Position numbers and translations under genes: made by a program. This document shows, one piece after another, positions 9,466 through 18,289 of a stretch of 41,603 nucleotides of DNA. Numbering within the stretch: the stretch's first letter is position 1; every line of letters begins with the position of its first letter. Location: NCBI GenBank assembly GCA_020720425.1, contig DYOP01000015.1:1-41603 (forward strand), written 5' to 3'. Source of the stretch: Bdellovibrio sp. (GTDB lineage: Bacteria > Bdellovibrionota > Bdellovibrionia > Bdellovibrionales > Bdellovibrionaceae). The notes beneath the pieces are model-generated. The model was not told the DNA's origin. It saw only the letters and a program-made list of their open reading frames with translations, and did not search any database.

Positions 9466-10392
9466 GTGTTGGCTGTGAGCAATAAAATAAACAGTCATGT
9501 GATTATCTTGGGTAATTTTGATGGGCTACATCGAGGGCATAGGGCGCTTATAGCTAAGGCCCAGGAAATCGCGAGTTTAAAGCATTCTAGGGTGATTCTT
9601 GTCGGGTTTAATCCTCATCCCCTAGGGTTTTTTAATCTCGATTTTAGACGCCTTTTTACTCTTGAAGACCAAAAACAAGAGGCCTTAAGGCTTGGGGTTG
9701 ATAAATCTGTGCATTTGCCCTTTACCCAACAGCTTGCGCAAATGACCCCTCAAGATTTTTTAGATAATATTATTTTAAAGCAATTTAATCCACTCAAAGC
9801 CATTGTCGTTGGCTTTAACTTTCAATTTGGTAACAATAAATCGGGTAACATTGATTTTTTAAAAAAATGGGCTCAGCAATGCCATATTCAAGTGAGTGTT
9901 GTAGAACCTATCAAGTGGGATAATCAAATTGTGAGCTCAAGTTTAATTAAAACATTCATATTAAATGGTGAAATTGAAAGAGCTAACGAATTTTTGGGCC
10001 GAGTTTTTTATGTTCATGGAAAAGTAAAAAAGGGTGATGGGCGAGGACAAAGTATTGGGTTTCCAACGGCAAACCTTGAAGATATTTATACCTGCATTCC
10101 CAGTGAGGGAGTTTATGTAACACAAACCGAATTATTAGGTTTTGTATACTCATCAGTTACTCATATTGGTCCGGCTCCTACTTTTAAAAGTCAGACTTTG
10201 CGTATTGAATCTCATATCTTTGACTTTGATAAAAATATTCGCAACCAAGAAATTAAAATTTATTTTTATAAAAAACTCAGGGATGTTGTTTCATTTTCAT
10301 CCAAGCAAGAGTTAGTTAACCAAATTCAAGTTGATAGCGATCAAGCCAAAAAATATTTGCAAGACTTTTTGCAGGAAAAGGGCCAAAAATGA
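9466..10392 (+). CDS. ribF: Bifunctional riboflavin kinase / FAD synthetase
   Basis: This enzyme makes FMN from riboflavin and FAD from FMN in the cytoplasm. The N-terminal nucleotidyltransferase domain has GNFDGLHRGH near the start, and the C-terminal flavokinase domain has the signature GQSIGFPTANLED. The length of about 308 residues matches the family. Start choice: an open frame extends back to TTG 9385, but that would overlap the divergent kinase start. GTG 9466 (or GTG 9475) puts the GNFDG motif about 15 residues from the N-terminus, as in E. coli RibF. No strong ribosome binding site distinguishes these options. The stop overlaps the next start by 4 bp, so it leads a three-gene unit. 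Confidence 0.9.
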   Translation: MLAVSNKINSHVIILGNFDGLHRGHRALIAKAQEIASLKHSRVILVGFNPHPLGFFNLDFRRLFTLEDQKQEALRLGVDKSVHLPFTQQLAQMTPQDFLDNIILKQFNPLKAIVVGFNFQFGNNKSGNIDFLKKWAQQCHIQVSVVEPIKWDNQIVSSSLIKTFILNGEIERANEFLGRVFYVHGKVKKGDGRGQSIGFPTANLEDIYTCIPSEGVYVTQTELLGFVYSSVTHIGPAPTFKSQTLRIESHIFDFDKNIRNQEIKIYFYKKLRDVVSFSSKQELVNQIQVDSDQAKKYLQDFLQEKGQK

Positions 10393-11186
10393 AAGAGCCT
10401 CTGTATGTGATAGACACTTATCCTCGAAAAGACTTTCTTTTAAGTAGCATTTTTAAAGATTTAATAACGGCTATTGAATGGAGTGAATTTGTAAATCTCC
10501 CTGTTAAATCGCATTTGCTAACTGATTTTAAGGGGCAAGGTTGTTACTCATTTTTTTCTGACAATCAGCTGGTAACACCTACTAGTTATAAGCAGTCCGG
10601 AGAAATATTTGATTTTTTATCTGTCGAAAATGGATATTTAATACCCGATTTGCTGCTTCGTAATGGTTTTAAATCCATCTATACTGCAAAAAATTTGAAC
10701 CCAGAATATAATAAAACGATCTATTTAAATGGGCCTAACAAGTTCACTTATTTTGTAATTCTTATTTTTTTTCAAATGGGATTTAACCATTTTAAAATCT
10801 TTAATTCTCAAAAGATTGAGGACATTGAATTTAATTTAAATAAAATTCAAAATATATTTTTGGGTATCGATTTAAGTTTTGTAGACTTGCAGAATATGGT
10901 TATGCTTAAGCCCGATGGTGAGGTATTTGTTTCGACTTGTGCGATACAGAATGATCAAGCTGAATTAATCAACAATATAAGTTATTTTAACTTTTTAAAA
11001 CAAAATGCTTTTGTGGTTGATTTGTTTTCTGAGAGTAACCCATGGATGAGTGAAGAGGCCCGAGCCACAAGCCTGACTTATGTCCCAACTCAAACAGTCT
11101 ATGCGTTGGCAGAGTGGGAAATGGCTAGGCGGTTTAATATTTCAACTCAAAAAATGCATTTAAAAGAGTATTTGCAATGTCTTTAA
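10389..11186 (+). CDS. Rossmann-like protein, possibly a degenerate shikimate dehydrogenase relative
   Basis: This 265-residue cytoplasmic protein is not one I recognise with certainty. The arrangement recalls shikimate 5-dehydrogenase: a beta-alpha-beta-like stretch around residues 115-140 (IYLNGPNKFTYFVILIFFQMGF), then VSTCAIQND, and a C-terminal part reading VVDLFSESNPWMSEEARA followed by TQTVYALAEWEMARRF, which mimics the end of that family. The usual catalytic Lys/Asp pair and the glycine-rich NADP loop are not recognisable, so it may be a non-catalytic paralogue. It overlaps ribF by 4 bp and the following permease gene by 10 bp, so the three are probably co-translated. The assignment is inference from pattern resemblance. 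Confidence 0.45.
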   Translation: MKEPLYVIDTYPRKDFLLSSIFKDLITAIEWSEFVNLPVKSHLLTDFKGQGCYSFFSDNQLVTPTSYKQSGEIFDFLSVENGYLIPDLLLRNGFKSIYTAKNLNPEYNKTIYLNGPNKFTYFVILIFFQMGFNHFKIFNSQKIEDIEFNLNKIQNIFLGIDLSFVDLQNMVMLKPDGEVFVSTCAIQNDQAELINNISYFNFLKQNAFVVDLFSESNPWMSEEARATSLTYVPTQTVYALAEWEMARRFNISTQKMHLKEYLQCL

Positions 11187-12394
11187 ATATAATAAAAATT
11201 TTTATCAAATCTTATTTTTTTTCATCAAGATCAGACAGTCAAATTCGGCGAGTGGCTTTAGTTAGTTTTATTTCTCTACTTTTAAGCGTGGCCGCTTTGA
11301 TCTTAACAATGAGTGTGATGAAATCACTTAATCAAAATACAAAAGATAGATTGCTTACAATTGAACCTCATTTGGTATTAAATTTACCTTCTGATTTTAT
11401 TTGGGAGCAGGCAAGTCAGATTCCTATTATTCAAGAGCTCAATTCAGTTGCTGATACAAAAATCATTCCGATTGAAAAGCAAGATATCATTTTAAGATCT
11501 TGGAATGGTCGATTTCAAGGGGCTGTCGGCATGGGGATTAGTTCTGAGGATATGAAGTGGCTATTAAGCCGAGTGCCTCACTCTTATGAAAATATGAAGA
11601 CCGAATTATTTACCCAAGGTCATTTTATATTAGGTGCTGATTTAATGGATATTTTAGGGGTTTTGCCGGGAGACTCTGTTTATGTTTTGTTACCACAGTT
11701 TTTAATTCAATCTGAAATTCAAGTTCCTCGACTTCAAAAATTTCAAGTTCTAGAATCTTGGAGAACTCAAAACCCCGATATTGATTTGGGATACTTTTAC
11801 TACGATCGGCAATTGGGCCAAGATTTTTTATCTAAAAATAGTTTTTTAAATAAGTATATCTATATTTGGCTCAGCCAAGCTGATTTGGCAGAAGAGTTTA
11901 AAAATAAATACAAACAAGTTATGGTTTATCCCATTGAGACCTGGTCCGAGCGTAACGAAAGCTTATTTTTTGCTCTAAAACTAGAAAAATTTTTAGTTAG
12001 TCTATTTTTAACTTTGTCTGTGATCGTGGCTGGTTTTTCGTTGGTTATGGCTCTGACTCTTGTTGTTTTTCAAAAGAAAAAAGATTTTTTTATTTTATCT
12101 GTATTAGGGCTGTCAGATAAAAGGATCTATCACCTTTTAATCGGGATTTCTGTATTTTTAGGAATAGGAGGTGTCATCTCGGGAGTCATCGTTGGAGGGT
12201 TATTGAGTCTTTATTTGCAATATTTTCCGATTCATATTTGGCCTGATATTTACTATGAATCTGCCATTCAAGCAAAAGTCGATTATCCTATGATCGCTGG
12301 GGTTATTTTATTTTCATTTGTTATGGCTTGGTTTGTAACACGGCAACTGATGAGAATCTTAAAAAAAACAAGTTTAAACTCGGTAAGAAATTAG
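11177..12394 (+). CDS. LolC/LolE-type ABC transporter permease
   Basis: This 405-residue inner-membrane protein has one N-terminal membrane helix (about 25-48), a long periplasmic domain (about 50-265) and three C-terminal helices (about 270-300, 318-350, 370-395). That is the MacB/FtsX/LolCE topology. The opening stretch, with RRVALVSFISLLLSVAALI, resembles LolC/LolE, which pass lipoproteins from the inner to the outer membrane. No LolD-type ATPase or LolA gene lies nearby, so it would need an ATPase encoded elsewhere. A relation to lipoprotein sorting is plausible given the lipoproteins in this window. It overlaps the gene before it by 10 bp. The last 21 bp converge with the cupin gene. Confidence 0.75.
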   Translation: MSLNIIKIFIKSYFFSSRSDSQIRRVALVSFISLLLSVAALILTMSVMKSLNQNTKDRLLTIEPHLVLNLPSDFIWEQASQIPIIQELNSVADTKIIPIEKQDIILRSWNGRFQGAVGMGISSEDMKWLLSRVPHSYENMKTELFTQGHFILGADLMDILGVLPGDSVYVLLPQFLIQSEIQVPRLQKFQVLESWRTQNPDIDLGYFYYDRQLGQDFLSKNSFLNKYIYIWLSQADLAEEFKNKYKQVMVYPIETWSERNESLFFALKLEKFLVSLFLTLSVIVAGFSLVMALTLVVFQKKKDFFILSVLGLSDKRIYHLLIGISVFLGIGGVISGVIVGGLLSLYLQYFPIHIWPDIYYESAIQAKVDYPMIAGVILFSFVMAWFVTRQLMRILKKTSLNSVRN

Positions 12395-12676
12395 GACCTG
12401 GCAACCACTCGGCCATGAGATTTGATATTGGTGACGCGTGTTAGCGGGTATCTCAGCGCGGTCTCCTTGCCTAAGTAAAAAAGCATTTCCAGAAACATTA
12501 ACAGTCAGCTCGCCTTCAGTAACAAATAAAATTTCTGTTAGCGAATGGCGATGTTCTTTAATTGTCGTCTTTGCTTGCCAAAACTCCGAAGAGGGATCTA
12601 GGCCCTCAAGTTGAAGAATCATTTTGACTTGCTCTTCGGTGGGGAGGTGAGGGGCTTGCCAGCGTTGTATAATCAT
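12374..12676 (-). CDS. Small cupin-domain protein
   Basis: A 100-residue single-domain cupin. The first cupin motif is visible as EHRHSLTEILFVTEGEL, with the His-x-His and Glu metal ligands, and the second as GDRAEIPANTRHQ with a further His. It probably binds a metal; the substrate cannot be told from the sequence. I chose ATG 12676 because TGAGG lies about 6 bases upstream; an open frame continues to 12757 but has no such site. Its 3' end overlaps that of the convergent permease gene by 21 bp. Confidence 0.75.
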   Translation of the reverse strand: MIIQRWQAPHLPTEEQVKMILQLEGLDPSSEFWQAKTTIKEHRHSLTEILFVTEGELTVNVSGNAFLLRQGDRAEIPANTRHQYQISWPSGCQVLISYRV

Positions 12677-13008
12677 AAAAACCTCATATTTGTGCACTAT
12701 TCTTAGGGTCTTGGTTGTAGAATCTATTTTAAGCTTAAGACCTACAACCATACTCAATCATTTATCCTAAGCTGTGTAACTTAAGCTGTATATCATTAAC
12801 TGCTTTTTTAATAGCCAAGATATATCAGAGTAAAATAAAAACTTCATTAATGGGTAGCACATTGTAATTCATGATTCATGACGAGTAGAGTTAATTTTTA
12901 CGCTCGAATCGTTGATTCAATTATATTATTTCAGCCTTTAGGTTGCATTTCGTTTGTTCTCTCGCAAAAATAGAGCTTAACTTGAATGGCTTGTATCGTG
13001 AGGGTATT
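12677..13008. other. Non-coding stretch between divergent cupin and transglycosylase genes
   Basis: This 332-base stretch must hold the promoters of both flanking genes. I see the 9-mer TAAGCTGT(A/G)T twice at about 12769-12793, and otherwise AT-rich sequence without a clear -35/-10 pair, repeat or RNA gene. Confidence 0.4.
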
Positions 13009-15195
13009 ATGAAAAAATTAGTATATATAATAACTGTATTTGTTCTGGCATTGAGTGTTTCATATTTATTTTTTAGTAAAAAACTTATAGCTCAAGAAGT
13101 ATTGGGCACGTTAGCCCCATTGGCATCTGAGCCAATCAAGCAAGCCCAAATGGCGGGTCAGTGGTCTGCCTGTCAGAGCCATGCCTTGCAGGGGTTAAAA
13201 AAGCCATCAATTATTTCTGATTGGATATTTATTGTGGGGCTTAAATGCTCTCGCTGGCAGGCGGTATCTCAAAAAAAAGTTCCTGAGTTGATTAATTATG
13301 TAACTCATCAACTTAAAAAAAAATCTATTATATTTTCTAAAGCTTCAGAAAGTATTTTATCTGAAGATCTTAAAAAAACTTTAGATTTATCAATTGAATA
13401 TTATTTACAGTCCGAAATTAAGCCTGACCCTGCCTATTTAGAAACGATTGAATATTATTTGGGTCATTTAAAAGGTGAAAAATCAAAAATTTACTTTTTA
13501 AACGGGCATTTATCAAAAATGAATCATGATTATCAAAGTGCTCTTAATTTTTATCTTCTATCTTTAAAATTAGAATCTTTTGAGCTTTCTCAAAAAGGGC
13601 TTAATCAAGTCGAGGTTTTGTTAAATAAAAATGTTACCACTTTTGCCGCAAGCGAACATGGGGAAACTTCCCAAGAAGAGAGCAAAAGCCTGAGCTTATT
13701 AGAAGCTGCGCTTGCAAGAAAAGACTATAATTTTTACTTGCAAGAGGGAGTGAAGTATTTAAATGAATATTTGCTTTCAAAAAGTACAGAAAAGGTTTCA
13801 CAAAAAATATTTTATTTGTTTCGCACTTATTTAATGGACAATGGAATTAATCAACAGCGGGCGACCCAGCTTTTGCAAAATGCAAGATGGGATTTGTTAA
13901 CTGATTGGGCAAAAAAACTTCATAGATTAGGTCATTACAAACCTGCCTATCAGTTTGCGATTATGGGGCTTGATCAGAGGGTAACGCCCGAATTACTTTA
14001 TGTTGCCGGAAGATCAAGCTTTTATCAGGGGAACTATTCTACGGCTCAAGGTTTTTTTGCTCGGTATGTCGAGCAGGCTCCTGCGGGCGAAGAAATTGAT
14101 GATGTTTATTTAAAACTTGGCTTAGGTTTTTTAAGGCTTAATCAGTCATCATCAGCTATTTCATGGTTTGAAAGGGCAATCAATACGACACTAAATGATT
14201 CGTATAAATTAATTTTTAAATACTGGTTGATTCGAGCTTACGAAGTTTCAAAACTTCCCTTATATCAAACTCAATTAAAAAATTTAAAACAAGAAATAAT
14301 CGACAACTATCCTTTATCTTATTACGGTCTTGTTTTATTAGCCGAATCTAATAATTTTAAACTGATAAAGTCTCAACTGAGTAAACCTTATTTAGCTGTT
14401 GAAAAAGTAACTGAATTTAAAAAAACAGCTATGGATCAAGTAAATTGGCAAAGAATACTGTTACTTGCCAAATGGGGATGGAGTGATGAAGCACAGCTCG
14501 AATTAAAATATTACTGGACGCCAACTCAGCTTGAGGCTCGCAAACAACTGCTTGATCAAATTATTGATTTTAACGTGCCCTCATTAAAAATAACTATTAT
14601 CAATGGTTTTCAAGGAGACTTTTTTTTAAATGAAAAATATTTAAAAGCCGGTTATCCAAAACCCTTTGAGTCATTTGTAAATAAAATTGCAATTAAAACG
14701 GGGTTGCCCTCATCGTTGTTGTTTTCGTTAATTCGCCAAGAAAGTGCTTTTTTGCCACAAGTTGTTAGCTCTTCTCAAGCGGTGGGTTTAATGCAAGTGA
14801 TACCGGCCACAGCGCTTGAAGTGTCAAAAGGTTTGGGGTTAAATATTTCAGATTGGAGTATCGAAGGCGGTGAGCCTGAGAAAAACATTTTAATCGGTTC
14901 AACTTATTTAAATCAAATGATCAACTCCTATGAAAAAATAACTCCCTTAGCGCTTGCCGCCTACAACTATGGTCCAACAAGATTAAGCACTTGGCTTGAG
15001 CAAAGGCCTACGCTGATCAGCGAAATTAAAGCTTCTGACTCGTCGGGGGGGGGCTTAAATGGAATTTGGATTGATGAGTTGCCGACCTGGGAAACCCAAT
15101 TTTATGTAAAAGCTATTTTAAGAAATTGGCTGATTTACTTGGTCTTAGAAAAATCTGAGATTAAATATGAGTATAATTTTTGGAAATCTATTTAG
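13009..15195 (+). CDS. TPR-type soluble lytic transglycosylase (Slt family)
   Basis: This exported enzyme should cleave the MurNAc-GlcNAc bond of peptidoglycan to leave 1,6-anhydroMurNAc. The 728-residue protein has an N-terminal signal or anchor segment (MKKLVYIITVFVLALSVSYL), a long helical, TPR-like middle (about 60-540), and a C-terminal SLT domain with catalytic Glu578 in RQESAF, followed by AVGLMQVIPATA and LALAAYNYGP. This is the Slt70 layout. ATG 13009 is chosen because GAGG lies 5 bases upstream; a TTG-started extension to 12943 has no support. The SLT domain contains a G9 run at 15045-15053 (SSGGGL), which is prone to slippage. The stop codon lies within an 18-bp tandem repeat. Confidence 0.9.
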   Translation: MKKLVYIITVFVLALSVSYLFFSKKLIAQEVLGTLAPLASEPIKQAQMAGQWSACQSHALQGLKKPSIISDWIFIVGLKCSRWQAVSQKKVPELINYVTHQLKKKSIIFSKASESILSEDLKKTLDLSIEYYLQSEIKPDPAYLETIEYYLGHLKGEKSKIYFLNGHLSKMNHDYQSALNFYLLSLKLESFELSQKGLNQVEVLLNKNVTTFAASEHGETSQEESKSLSLLEAALARKDYNFYLQEGVKYLNEYLLSKSTEKVSQKIFYLFRTYLMDNGINQQRATQLLQNARWDLLTDWAKKLHRLGHYKPAYQFAIMGLDQRVTPELLYVAGRSSFYQGNYSTAQGFFARYVEQAPAGEEIDDVYLKLGLGFLRLNQSSSAISWFERAINTTLNDSYKLIFKYWLIRAYEVSKLPLYQTQLKNLKQEIIDNYPLSYYGLVLLAESNNFKLIKSQLSKPYLAVEKVTEFKKTAMDQVNWQRILLLAKWGWSDEAQLELKYYWTPTQLEARKQLLDQIIDFNVPSLKITIINGFQGDFFLNEKYLKAGYPKPFESFVNKIAIKTGLPSSLLFSLIRQESAFLPQVVSSSQAVGLMQVIPATALEVSKGLGLNISDWSIEGGEPEKNILIGSTYLNQMINSYEKITPLALAAYNYGPTRLSTWLEQRPTLISEIKASDSSGGGLNGIWIDELPTWETQFYVKAILRNWLIYLVLEKSEIKYEYNFWKSI

Positions 15196-15234
15196 ACTCA
15201 GAAATCTATTTAGACTCAGAAATCTATTTAGACC
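15183..15234 (+). repeat. 18-bp tandem repeat spanning the stop codon of the transglycosylase gene
   Basis: The unit GAAATCTATTTAGACTCA is present almost three times. It begins in the last codons of the gene (W-K-S-I-stop). Because 18 bp is six codons, each copy repeats Lys-Ser-Ile-stop in frame. The third copy diverges after TTTAGAC. Confidence 0.92.
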
Positions 15235-15383
15235 TAGTTTAACTCCTCTATTAATTTATGAAGCTTCACTTAGGCTTTTGGTTGCATTTTTTTAAGACGA
15301 AGGTCTGGGTTTATATTAAAAGTAAGTCTATTTTTTTTATAGATTGGTTGAGTCTGCCCCCGTGATAAGGAACACTTATATTT

Positions 15384-17312
15384 ATGAAAATATATACAGT
15401 AAAAACAAAAATAGTGAGTGAAATCTCGGATATTGTAAATGCGGTCCATGCAACTCCCGTCAATACAAAAGTTAAAAAATCAACTTCAATTCAAAAATTA
15501 AGTTTAATTGGGCTAAGTATGATCGTCTGGTCATGTTCGAGTTTAAACCCAAAAGCTTCTGATGCCGATAAGTCGACAGGTAACAAACCAGCTGCGCAAG
15601 ATCAGTCTACAATAGATGTTTCTTCGTACCGAGTAACAGATGCTGAGCCTGAAAAAATTATTGATAAAGAGATTCAGTCAATTCCTGTTGAAATTAATCC
15701 TTTAGTTGAAAAATGGATTGCCTATTTTCAAGGTCGAGGGCGACCCCATATGGAAAGATATCTTTCTAGGTCCACACGCTATGTAAAGCTTATGAAGCGT
15801 ATTCTCAGAGAAAACGGCCTTCCTGATGACTTAATATACATTGCTTTAATTGAATCAGGTTTTAGTAGCCGAGCGGTATCTCACGCATCAGCTGTCGGTT
15901 ACTGGCAGTTTATTAAGCCCACAGGAAGGCGTTATAATCTTGAGGTGAGTTCGTTAATCGACGAACGAAGAGATCCTGTTTTATCAACTCAGGCAGCCAG
16001 TGGTTACTTTAAAGATCTCTATGGGATGTTTGGTTCTTGGTATTTAGCAATGGCGGCCTATAATTCGGGTGAAAACAGAATTCAAAGAGCCATTAATAAA
16101 AATTACACGCGAGATTTTTGGAAGTTGGCAGCCAAACGTAAAGCCCTTCCGAAAGAAACTGTCCACTATGTGCCCAAATTTATTGCGGCTAAGCTGATAG
16201 CTGAATCACCCGAAAACTATGGTTTTACGGATATTGAGTATGAAAAGCCTTTTGAATTTGAAAAAATTAGTATTGACCATGCCGTTGATCTAAAAGTTAT
16301 GGCTGAGGCCTTGGGCATGGATTATGATGAGTTTCGGTTACTTAATCCAAAGTATAAAGGCGCCGTAGCTCCTGTTGGACCAAATTCAATTTTAGATTTA
16401 CGGGTGCCTGTTGGCAAAGTGGCTCTTGCTCTTGAGGTTGCACCTCAGGCTAAAGTTGATATGAGTCAAATTGCCTACTATAAAGCCGAGGATATACAAA
16501 CCTATCGTGTTAAGCGTGGTGATACATTATCAAAAATTGCTAAAAAATTTAAAACATCAACGGCCATTATTCGTGAGTTAAATGATATCAGACCCAATAA
16601 AAGACTTAGGGTAGGGATGCGAATTGATCTTCCTAAAAAGCGATCCAGCCTAAGCCAATCTAAAAATGGTTTAGTTTTGCAGTCTAAAACAGCAGAAAAT
16701 ACGAGGGTAAAATCTACCAATCGGGTCGCTTTAAAGGTTAATAGTAACAATGGTTCAGAAGAGTCCGAAGTGGCTGCCGAAGAAGCAAGGCCTAAATTTT
16801 ATGTGGTCAGAAAAGGGGATACTCTCACGGGTATTGCAGAAGAATATGAAGTGACTGTTGGTGAGCTTGTAAAATTGAATAAGTTAAAAAAGAGATCTCA
16901 TCTTATGGTCGGAAAGAAATTAAAACTTCCCGATGTAGAGGATCTTCCTTCGGCTATTTCCGAAAAGGAGGCGCTTAGGCCCAGCCTTTCTAAAAAATCC
17001 CCAGACAGACGAATCGCAGGAAACAAGTCAAAGCTCAGACCAGAACCTAGAGCAAAGCTCAAATCAAGAGCGGGAAGTGCAAATTCAAACACCCGAAAAT
17101 CATTAGTTACCCAAGCTAAAAATAAAGTCACACAATCGGCGCGATTAAGTCAGATGGTACAAAAAAAATATCACCTTGTTAAAAAGGGCGAACACCTAAC
17201 TTTAATTGCTAATCGTTATGGATTAAGTGTTTCAAAGCTTAGTAAAATGAATAAAATTAGCGATCCTTCAGAGATTCAAGCGGGTCAGAGAATTGTTATT
17301 TCGTCCTTTTAG
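15384..17312 (+). CDS. MltD-like membrane-bound lytic transglycosylase with three LysM domains
   Basis: This 642-residue enzyme should cut peptidoglycan glycan strands at the envelope. An unusually long N-terminal stretch leads to a hydrophobic segment ending in MIVWSCSS (Cys about residue 51), probably a lipoprotein site. The SLT domain has catalytic Glu157 in ALIESGFSS, then AVGYWQFIKPTGRRYNL and AMAAYNSGENR, as in MltD. Three LysM modules follow at about residues 371-416, 471-516 and 595-640 (RVKRGDTLSKIA, VVRKGDTLTGIA, LVKKGEHLTLIA). The linkers are rich in Lys/Arg/Ser. AAGGA lies 12 bases before ATG 15384, somewhat far. It is followed after 20 bp by the NagZ-like gene, so the two may form an operon. 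Confidence 0.9.
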   Translation: MKIYTVKTKIVSEISDIVNAVHATPVNTKVKKSTSIQKLSLIGLSMIVWSCSSLNPKASDADKSTGNKPAAQDQSTIDVSSYRVTDAEPEKIIDKEIQSIPVEINPLVEKWIAYFQGRGRPHMERYLSRSTRYVKLMKRILRENGLPDDLIYIALIESGFSSRAVSHASAVGYWQFIKPTGRRYNLEVSSLIDERRDPVLSTQAASGYFKDLYGMFGSWYLAMAAYNSGENRIQRAINKNYTRDFWKLAAKRKALPKETVHYVPKFIAAKLIAESPENYGFTDIEYEKPFEFEKISIDHAVDLKVMAEALGMDYDEFRLLNPKYKGAVAPVGPNSILDLRVPVGKVALALEVAPQAKVDMSQIAYYKAEDIQTYRVKRGDTLSKIAKKFKTSTAIIRELNDIRPNKRLRVGMRIDLPKKRSSLSQSKNGLVLQSKTAENTRVKSTNRVALKVNSNNGSEESEVAAEEARPKFYVVRKGDTLTGIAEEYEVTVGELVKLNKLKKRSHLMVGKKLKLPDVEDLPSAISEKEALRPSLSKKSPDRRIAGNKSKLRPEPRAKLKSRAGSANSNTRKSLVTQAKNKVTQSARLSQMVQKKYHLVKKGEHLTLIANRYGLSVSKLSKMNKISDPSEIQAGQRIVISSF

Positions 17313-17332
17313 GATTAGGTCTAGGTTACTTT

Positions 17333-18289
17333 ATGAGTTTAGATTCTCAACATTTTACTGAGTCTCGGTTGCCCCTTCAATCCTCGTTTATTTTAGGGTT
17401 TTATGGAAAGTTGATTCCGGATTGGTTATTTGAATTGTCTACTCAAATTAAAATAAGCGGAATTATTTTATTTGATTATTCTGTTGCCACAAAGTCCTAT
17501 GACAATAATATTTCATCTTTAGCTCAGCTAGCTGAGCTTTGCAGTCAAATTCATCAAATGCAGGGAAGCCCTAAAATTTATATTGATCAAGAAGGCGGAA
17601 AGGTCCGAAGATTAAAAGAGGCCTTGGGTTTTAAACCTTTCATGTCACATTTTGAATTTCAAAAATTAAATAAACAAGAACAAAAAAATCACCTTTACCC
17701 CGCACTCGAACAGCTAAAAAATATAGGGATTGATGTTAATCTTGCTCCCGTTATTGATATTAATTATAACCCTCAAAGCCCCGATATTGGAGTATTTCAA
17801 AGATCATTTTCAGGACAAGCCGATCAAGTCAGAAGCTGTGCCCAATCTTGGTTTGATGTGGCAAAAGAACTCGATTTAGAATTATGTTTAAAGCATTATC
17901 CTGGTCTTGGCGGGGCTTATCAGAATTCACATAATGAGTTAACTGACCTTTCGGGTTTTGATTTTACAGAACAAGAAAATCTATTTTTTGAATTGTTACC
18001 CCAAGTTCCCGGAAAAAATCTTTTACTCAGTCATGCTTTAATTAAAAATTGGGATGATCAGTACCCCGTCTCTATTTCAAAAAAAATAGTTGATCGGATT
18101 AAAGTTAAAACTCCTGAAGCTCACCTGATAACGGATGATATGCAAATGCAGGCCCTTCTTGATTTATATGGATTAGACAAAGCCATTGATTTGGCAAATA
18201 GGGCAGGAGTTGATGCCATTTGTATTGGTAACAATCTTAAGCCCGAAGAAAGCTTTTTAAAAGCGCTCTCTAGTTTTTTAAAATCTTAG
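17333..18289 (+). CDS. Glycoside hydrolase family 3, NagZ-like beta-N-acetylhexosaminidase
   Basis: A 318-residue cytoplasmic protein of the NagZ type, which removes GlcNAc from imported anhydro-muropeptides in peptidoglycan recycling. Visible family motifs are IYIDQEGGKVRRLKE, NLAPVIDI, FQRSFS, and LITDDMQM with the probable nucleophile Asp268. The loop that in NagZ reads KH(F/Y)PGHG....DSH reads KHYPGLGGAYQNSH here (187-200): the Asp of the Asp-His acid/base dyad is Asn198 and the PGHG His is Leu192. The enzyme may thus have altered or lost activity. There is no signal peptide. The 20-bp gap behind the MltD-like gene fits a cutting-and-recycling pair. Confidence 0.85.
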   Translation: MSLDSQHFTESRLPLQSSFILGFYGKLIPDWLFELSTQIKISGIILFDYSVATKSYDNNISSLAQLAELCSQIHQMQGSPKIYIDQEGGKVRRLKEALGFKPFMSHFEFQKLNKQEQKNHLYPALEQLKNIGIDVNLAPVIDINYNPQSPDIGVFQRSFSGQADQVRSCAQSWFDVAKELDLELCLKHYPGLGGAYQNSHNELTDLSGFDFTEQENLFFELLPQVPGKNLLLSHALIKNWDDQYPVSISKKIVDRIKVKTPEAHLITDDMQMQALLDLYGLDKAIDLANRAGVDAICIGNNLKPEESFLKALSSFLKS

